Positions 59,412 to 64,000 of a DNA stretch of 64,000 nucleotides are shown one piece after another (the stretch's first letter is position 1; each line of letters begins with the position of its first letter). This stretch comes from Campylobacter sp. W0018 (GTDB lineage: Bacteria > Campylobacterota > Campylobacteria > Campylobacterales > Campylobacteraceae). The stretch spans positions 40,459 to 104,458 of the forward strand of contig JACHTQ010000004.1 in NCBI GenBank assembly GCA_020135845.1. Direction: 5' to 3'. A program made the position numbers and the translations under genes. The notes beneath the pieces are model-generated. The model had not been told where the DNA came from. It worked only from the letters and a program-made list of their open reading frames with translations, and did no database searches.

Positions 59412-60179
59412 ATTTCTTCCTTTATTTTCTTTTATATCTTTAGCTATAATTTCAAAAGCTTTTTTTAAATCAATCTTTTTAATACATATATCATCAAAAA
59501 AATCAAGTTGCATCACTTGTTTTTCTAAAAAAATATTCTCTAGTGGATTAATATCTGTCAAAACTCCGTCATTGCGAACAAACATATCGTAAGTTGCCAC
59601 TTTTTTAACTCCTTTCTCATCTATATAATAAGATTTGAAACTCTTATTATGTCTATAATCAACATTAAAACATTGTTCAACATAATGGACAAAAGTAAAA
59701 GAATCTTGTAAAGGTAAATCAATAATAATCATTTTGGCATTTTTCTTATACATAAAATCAAAAGGTGAACTAGAATCAAAAGCTCCTTTGTTTTCAAGCC
59801 CAATTAATTCATCTTGAAATTTTCCAGCGACTGCAAAAGAATAGATAGGATGTTTTGTGCGTTTAAATTCGCTTCTTTTTAAAGCAATATTACCCAAAGC
59901 ACCGGTTTGAGATTTTGAATTTAAAATATCATAAGATAAAGATTTACAAAAATCCCAATTAAAAGTTTGTATTGCTAAAGTCCCCCCCCCCCGATCAAAA
60001 AAATCTCTCTGCTGATTATAAGATGTAGTTAAATATTTTTGAGAAAAAATATCAAGCAATAAATTTAAATTTTCTCTAGCACTTCCATCTAACCTTTGAA
60101 GTAATCGCATAAAATTGCCCGTCAATATAATACATTTCACATTACCTAACTCTAATTTTTCAATAAATTGCTCCAACAT
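59394..60179 (-). CDS. AAC(3)-family acyltransferase, minus strand, with C11 tract, ON
   Basis: The 261-aa protein belongs to the aminoglycoside N3-acetyltransferase fold (Antibiotic_NAT). TLAIQTFNWDF, TGALGNIALKRSEFKRTKHPIYSFAVAG and HYVEQCFNVDYRHNKSF line up with the two plus-strand homologues nearby. In such loci these enzymes are expected to acylate sugars, not antibiotics. The homopolymer gives FDRGGGTLAI and is in frame at 11. Start: ATG 60179 (MLEQF) with AAGG 8 bases upstream; an ATG at 60203 is possible. It is the only minus-strand gene after accB and converges on its neighbour with an 18-base overlap. Confidence 0.82.
   Translation of the reverse strand: MLEQFIEKLELGNVKCIILTGNFMRLLQRLDGSARENLNLLLDIFSQKYLTTSYNQQRDFFDRGGGTLAIQTFNWDFCKSLSYDILNSKSQTGALGNIALKRSEFKRTKHPIYSFAVAGKFQDELIGLENKGAFDSSSPFDFMYKKNAKMIIIDLPLQDSFTFVHYVEQCFNVDYRHNKSFKSYYIDEKGVKKVATYDMFVRNDGVLTDINPLENIFLEKQVMQLDFFDDICIKKIDLKKAFEIIAKDIKENKGRNLYRKL
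59982..59992 (-). repeat. Poly-C tract on plus strand (G11 on coding strand)
   Basis: Eleven C bases on the plus strand encode Gly-Gly-Gly with the last bases of the preceding Arg in the minus-strand acyltransferase. With eleven, the frame continues to the stop at 59394. At ten or twelve it would be truncated after about 65 residues. Confidence 0.9.
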
Positions 60180-60265
60180 AAAACCAACCTTAGTAATCAT
60201 CAAAAACTTTCATAAACATTTTAAAATAACAAAATTCTATTAAAAGTTTAATTAAAGAAATACGC

Positions 60266-60274
60266 TGGTATAAT
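60266..60274 (+). promoter_or_regulatory. Extended -10 promoter before second acyltransferase
   Basis: TGGTATAAT contains TATAAT (60269-60274) with a TG extension about 49 bases before the ATG at 60323. It lies in the 119- to 143-base divergent gap with the minus-strand acyltransferase. Genes from 60323 to the window end may share it. Confidence 0.6.
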
Positions 60275-60322
60275 TTAATGTAAAAAAAATATTTTAAAAA
60301 TTATTAATAAAGTATAGGCGCT

Positions 60323-61117
60323 ATGAAGGAATTATTTCGCTATAAAAATCAAACCTATAATCAAAAAGATCTCATAGAAACTTTAGAAAAATTGGGCATT
60401 AAAAATGGAGACATAATTTATATCCATAGTGAAATTTATAATTTTGGAATACCGCTTTTGCCCATAAAAGAACTTTTAAAAGCCTTGATTGAATGTTTCT
60501 TTGAAGTTATAGGTAAAGATGGAACTTTAGTTATGCCTACTTTTACCTATAGTTTTTGCAATAATGAAGTTTATGATAAGTTAAATTCAAAATGCACAGT
60601 AGGAGCACTTAACGAATTTTTCAGATTGCAACAAGGAGTTAAAAGAACGAACGATCCTATTTTTTCTTTTGCTGTTAAGGGCAACAAAGAAGAATTATTT
60701 CTAAAAGAAATAACCAGTTGTTTTGGTAAAAATAGCGTTTATGATGAACTTACCAAAAATAATGCTAAAGCTATCCTTTTTGGAGGTGAACATTTGGGTT
60801 TTACTTATTTTCATTATATAGAAGAAAAGGCGAAAATAACTTATCGCTATCATAAAACTTTTAAAGGAAATATTATAGATGAAAATGGTATCCAAATTGA
60901 TAAAGAAATTCAATTTTTTTGCAGAGATTTAACAAGAAAATATAACATTATCGATCAAGAAAAAGTTTTTAATATATTAGACTCTCAAAAACTTACCAAT
61001 AAGCTTAATTTTGGTGGCGCTCAAATTGTTTCTTTTGAAATAGAAAAATTTTATACTTTTATTTTTGATAAATTGACAAAAAATGAAAATTATTTACTTT
61101 TTCCAAAGGAATTTTAG
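60323..61117 (+). CDS. AAC(3)-family acyltransferase without G tract
   Basis: The 264-aa protein has the family motifs: DIIYIHSEIYNFGIPL (about 29-44), IGKDGTLVMPTFTYSFC (about 69-85), GALNEFFRLQQGVKRTNDPIFSFAV (about 98-122) and YFHYIEEKAKITYRYHKTF (about 159-177), in which His and Glu are the conserved pair thought to act in catalysis. It acylates an amino group, most likely of a flagellin sugar, using acyl-CoA or the acyl-ACP made next door. It has no homopolymer tract, unlike its two relatives. It abuts the ketoacyl synthase gene with no gap. Confidence 0.88.
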   Translation: MKELFRYKNQTYNQKDLIETLEKLGIKNGDIIYIHSEIYNFGIPLLPIKELLKALIECFFEVIGKDGTLVMPTFTYSFCNNEVYDKLNSKCTVGALNEFFRLQQGVKRTNDPIFSFAVKGNKEELFLKEITSCFGKNSVYDELTKNNAKAILFGGEHLGFTYFHYIEEKAKITYRYHKTFKGNIIDENGIQIDKEIQFFCRDLTRKYNIIDQEKVFNILDSQKLTNKLNFGGAQIVSFEIEKFYTFIFDKLTKNENYLLFPKEF

Positions 61118-62194
61118 ATGCAAGCCTCCTTTAACCATGTAAGATTAAGCCACGTTCTTACTATAGCTCCTCAAAATCTTATTAATATAGACGATGAACT
61201 CGATACAAGATATCAAGGAGATATTAAAAAACTATCTCAAATTAAAAAAAATGTTGGTTTACAATACAGATATGAAGCTGATCAAGAAACAACTGCTAGT
61301 GATTTAGGAGAATATGGAGCTAATATACTTTTTAATGAATTGAATATAGATAAAAACTCCCTAGATGCAATTATAGTTTGTACTCAAACTCCAGATTTTT
61401 TTATGCCTCCTACAGCTTGTTATTTGCATGGAAAATTAGGTTTGAGTGAAAAAACATTAGCTTTTGATATCAATCAGTCTTGTTCAGGTTATGTTTATGG
61501 ACTTTATACAATTTATTCTATGATAGAAAATGGATCTTGTAAAAGAATTTTATTTATTTGTGGAGATACTTGGAGTAAATTTCATAATCCTTTAAATACG
61601 CCAAACTTAGGAGGTGATGGCGTAAGCATAACCTTAATCGAATACTCCGAAAAAGAACATAAATCTTATTTTGATTTAGGTTCAGATGGTAAAGGTTTAA
61701 AATATCTTTTTATGCCTTTTGGAGCCTTCAGAAATACAAATTTAAAAGCCATGAAAGAACCTGAAATTTTAAATAAAAATATAAAAGAAAAACAAGTATA
61801 TATGAATGGACTTGAAATTTTTAATTTTGCTACAAGAAAAGAACCATTAGCCTTTTCACAACTTTTGCAATATGCAAACTATGATCAAGATAAATTGGAT
61901 TTTGTCTTTTTTCATCAGGCCAATAAGGGAATTTTAGAGATTATTACTAATCGACTAAAAATTGACTATAATAAAGTTCCCTTAAGTATAAATAAATACG
62001 CAAATCTAGGAGCAGCTTCTATTCCTGCAACCTTATGTGATACTATCAATTCTTATGAATTTCCATTGCAAAAAACTTTAAAAATTGTTTTAGGTGGCTT
62101 TGGGGCGGGACTTAGTTGGGCAAATGCCCTTATGACTTTAGATACTGATTTTATATGTAAAAAAGTTCAAATTTATCAAAAGGAGAAAAAATGA
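61118..62194 (+). CDS. Ketoacyl-ACP synthase III-like enzyme
   Basis: The 358-aa protein has the FabH-type Cys-His-Asn triad: C122 in NQSCSGYVYGL, H266 in FFHQANKG and N296 in NKYANLGAASIP. Other landmarks are CTQTPDFFMPPTA (about 88-100) and GGFGAGLSWANAL near the end. It would condense an acyl-CoA with a malonyl group on the adjacent carrier protein. Position next to an ACP and acyltransferases argues for a dedicated acyl chain rather than housekeeping fatty acid synthesis. It overlaps the ACP gene by 4 bases. Confidence 0.92.
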   Translation: MQASFNHVRLSHVLTIAPQNLINIDDELDTRYQGDIKKLSQIKKNVGLQYRYEADQETTASDLGEYGANILFNELNIDKNSLDAIIVCTQTPDFFMPPTACYLHGKLGLSEKTLAFDINQSCSGYVYGLYTIYSMIENGSCKRILFICGDTWSKFHNPLNTPNLGGDGVSITLIEYSEKEHKSYFDLGSDGKGLKYLFMPFGAFRNTNLKAMKEPEILNKNIKEKQVYMNGLEIFNFATRKEPLAFSQLLQYANYDQDKLDFVFFHQANKGILEIITNRLKIDYNKVPLSINKYANLGAASIPATLCDTINSYEFPLQKTLKIVLGGFGAGLSWANALMTLDTDFICKKVQIYQKEKK

Positions 62195-62421
62195 CAAAAA
62201 AAGAATTTTTAGAAGAATTATCTAATGCTATACAATTAGATTATACACTCAAAGAAGATCAAGATTTAAACGAAATTGAAGAATATGATAGTTTGGCGTT
62301 ATTATCAGTTAGTGCTCTTTATAATCAATTATTTAATCTAGAAATCGAAGGATCTGTTTTAAGAAATTGCCAAAACGTTTCAGATCTCATAGCTTTAGCC
62401 AAAGATCATTTGAAAGACTAA
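62191..62421 (+). CDS. Dedicated acyl carrier protein, 76 aa
   Basis: This small acidic protein has the carrier-protein motif EEYDSLALLSVSALY, in which S34 of DSL would carry the phosphopantetheine arm. It follows the ketoacyl synthase with a 4-base overlap and precedes the reductase by 3 bases, so it is probably the carrier for that pair. The housekeeping AcpP usually reads DSLDxVEL and is encoded elsewhere; the LALL here suggests a specialised carrier. Confidence 0.92.
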   Translation: MTKKEFLEELSNAIQLDYTLKEDQDLNEIEEYDSLALLSVSALYNQLFNLEIEGSVLRNCQNVSDLIALAKDHLKD

Positions 62422-62424
62422 GTT

Positions 62425-63183
62425 ATGATTTTTAAAGAAAATACTTTTTGGAATAAAAGTTTTTTAATTACGGGTGCAAGTAGCGGTATAGGTGCACATA
62501 TTGCTCTAACTTTAAATAAACTTGGAGCCAAAGTAGTGGCAATTGCACGAGATGAGCAAAAACTTGAATCTCAAAAAAATCAAGCTAAAAATCCAGAAAA
62601 TTTTATCTGCATAAGTAAAGACTTATCTGATTATGAAAAGTTAGACTCTTGGACTTTGGATCTTTGTAAAGAATTTGGTGGGTTTGATGGAGCTGTTTTT
62701 AGCGCAGGAATTTCCATAAATACTAGCATTAGAAGCATAGACTATATTCAACAAGCTAAAAAACTCTTTGATATTAACTATTTTGGAAATTTGCAAGTAT
62801 TAAAAGGTATGGTTGATCGAAGAGCACGCACTAAAGAGAGTTCTAGTTTTGTATGGATAGCTTCAACTGCAGCATCTGTACCCACAAAAGGACTTTGCCT
62901 TTATTCTGCAAGCAAGGCAGCGATTGTAGCATCTATTAAATCTATAGCTCTTGAAATTGCTCCAAAATTTCGCATAAACTCAATTTCACCGGCATTGGTT
63001 GAAACCCCTTTGTTAAAAACAAATAATTTTTTGCAAGATTATAAAAAAATAGCCGATTCAACTTATCCTTTAGGAGTAGGAAAAGTTGAAAACATTACTC
63101 CTATGGCTTGTTTTTTACTTAGTGAAGATTCTTCATGGATGACAGGTCAAGATGTAATGATAACCGGGGGGGGGGAGACATAA
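62425..63183 (+). CDS. SDR-family reductase with G10 tract near the 3' end
   Basis: The 252-aa protein has the short-chain dehydrogenase motifs TGASSGIGAH (about 17-26), SAGIS near 92 and the catalytic set S148-Y161-K165 region (WIASTAAS and LYSASKAA). By neighbourhood it is likely a 3-oxoacyl-ACP reductase working on the product of the adjacent ketoacyl synthase. It ends MTGQDVMITGGGET; the GGG is made by a G10 tract. Length and end are near normal for SDRs. The next gene's ribosome site is 24 bases after the stop. Confidence 0.88.
   Translation: MIFKENTFWNKSFLITGASSGIGAHIALTLNKLGAKVVAIARDEQKLESQKNQAKNPENFICISKDLSDYEKLDSWTLDLCKEFGGFDGAVFSAGISINTSIRSIDYIQQAKKLFDINYFGNLQVLKGMVDRRARTKESSSFVWIASTAASVPTKGLCLYSASKAAIVASIKSIALEIAPKFRINSISPALVETPLLKTNNFLQDYKKIADSTYPLGVGKVENITPMACFLLSEDSSWMTGQDVMITGGGET
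63166..63175 (+). repeat. Poly-G tract (G10) at the 3' end of the reductase gene
   Basis: Ten G bases encode the final conserved Gly-Gly of the SDR fold plus one more. With ten the protein ends GGGET. Nine would give GGGRHK and eleven GGGG followed by about ten extra residues (ending at a stop near 63200). Slippage would thus change only the tail, not truncate the enzyme. Confidence 0.88.
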
Positions 63184-63219
63184 ATAACCATCTAAAAATT
63201 TAATATAAAAGGATAAATT

Positions 63220-64000
63220 ATAGAATTTTTAAGAGCAAACGATAAAAATTATTCAAAAAAAGATTTAATTATCGCTTTAGAAAAATTAGGTATCCAAAAA
63301 GATGATATTATTTGTATTCATACAGAACTTTTTAATTTTGGCGTTCCTTTAATACCTAAAAAAGATCATCTTGGTATTTATATTGAAGCATTTTTAGAAA
63401 TCATAGGCAAAAATGGCATATTGATTATGCCAACTTTTACTTATAATTTTTGCAAAAACCAAATTTATGATAAAATTTATTCTAAATGTAAAGTTGGAAT
63501 TTTAAATGAATTTTTTAGACTATGGGGGGGGGGTAACAAGAACAAACGATCCTATTTTTTCTTTTGCAATCAAAGGAAAAAATCGAGAACTTTTTCTAAA
63601 GGATACAACTAGTTGCTTTGGAGAAAATTGTATTTATGATATACTTTCCAAAACAGATGGAAAGATTATCCTTTTTGGCTCCAAGATTAATGGATATACT
63701 TTTACACATTTTATCGAAGAAAAAGCACAAGTGCCCTATAGGTATTTTAAAGAATTTCAAGGTAAAATAATCTTTGAAAATGGCATAAGCGAGGATAAAA
63801 AAATTAATTATTATGTAAGAAATTTAAATATGAATTCAGATTTGGATGTTTATAAGCAAATTCAAATTTTACAACAAAATAATAACTTCAAAATAGAAAA
63901 ATTTGCTAATTCTCATATAGTAAGTATCGATGCGAATAAATATTTAAATGCAACCTTAAAAGCTTTAGAAAAAAATCCATACTGTTTATTAAAGGAAAAT
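63220..64000 (+). CDS. AAC(3)-family acyltransferase, ATA start, frame OFF by G10, 3' end off window
   Basis: The frame from ATA 63220 reads EFLRANDKNYSKKDLI, DIICIHTELFNFGVPL and IIGKNGILIMPTFTYNFC, a close relative of the gene at 60323. ATA sits exactly where ATG is expected, 6 bases after AAAAGGA, so the start codon seems mutated. At the G10 tract the frame runs into NKNKRSYFFF and a stop at 63612. Skipping one G restores VTRTNDPIFSFAIKG and HFIEEKAQVPYRYFKEF, open to the window end. With G9 the spacing equals that of the homologue (RLWGGV against RLQQGV). So the gene is OFF, phase-variable, and perhaps poorly started. Confidence 0.85.
63524..63533 (+). repeat. Poly-G tract (G10), phase-variation site, OFF
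   Basis: Ten G bases interrupt the third acyltransferase about 100 codons in. The reading frame needs 9 or 12. Loss of one G would switch the gene on, if translation can start from the ATA. Confidence 0.92.

Overview
The window is a chromosomal segment of a low-GC epsilonproteobacterium in the Campylobacter jejuni/coli group. This rests on the gene content: a 2-oxoglutarate:acceptor oxidoreductase OorDABC, futalosine-pathway MqnA, pseudaminic acid genes pseB/pseC, and homopolymeric G tracts confined to the flagellin-modification locus. The short overlapping operons and the AT-rich promoters with good -10 but poor -35 boxes also fit. The exact species cannot be fixed from the window. Protein sequences look close to, but not the same as, C. 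jejuni NCTC 11168 as I remember it. The order also differs: an atpB (Cj1204c-type) block is followed by an inverted Cj0550-to-Cj0494-type block and then by a Cj1283-to-Cj1304-type block.

Layout. 1-1000: ATP synthase subunit a and a small membrane protein. 1081-4195: flagellar cap operon flaG-fliD-fliS-(fliT-like) behind a sigma-54 promoter. 4214-12015: an operon-like run of ubiD, hemC, an FxsA-like gene, proS, hemA, a polyprenyl synthase and two unknowns. 12101-15014: oorDABC. 15059-15867: a badly decayed malate dehydrogenase; the icd and sucCD genes that flank mdh in C. jejuni are missing here. 16085-22667: an AsmA-like protein head-to-head with mltG, then flgB-flgC-fliE behind a second sigma-54 promoter, then ftsI. 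22664-30464: htpG, a rhodanese, crcB, plsC, purQ/purS/purC and the protease ctp. 30532-33655: a CsoR-like regulator and clpB with an HspR-type operator. 33654-46246: pbpA, a Maf-like gene, alaS, an aminotransferase/oxidoreductase pair, hemH, selU, a HIT protein, a TrpC-like protein that has lost its catalytic residues, a TPR lipoprotein and small genes. 46340-46415: tRNA-Phe. 46572-55895: ktrB/ktrA, mqnA, upp, malic enzyme, gltX, a SurA-like chaperone, accC/accB and dcd.

55903-64000 is the most distinctive part. A third sigma-54 promoter drives pseB-pseC and the G-tract gene of the Cj1295 type. These are followed by three acyltransferases of the aminoglycoside N3-acetyltransferase fold, a ketoacyl synthase III-like enzyme, a dedicated acyl carrier protein and a short-chain reductase. 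Four homopolymer tracts (G9, C11, G10, G10) sit inside coding sequences. The last acyltransferase is out of frame and has ATA where its start codon should be. My reading is that the set builds a special short acyl group on a dedicated carrier protein and transfers it to a flagellin sugar, with several steps open to phase variation.
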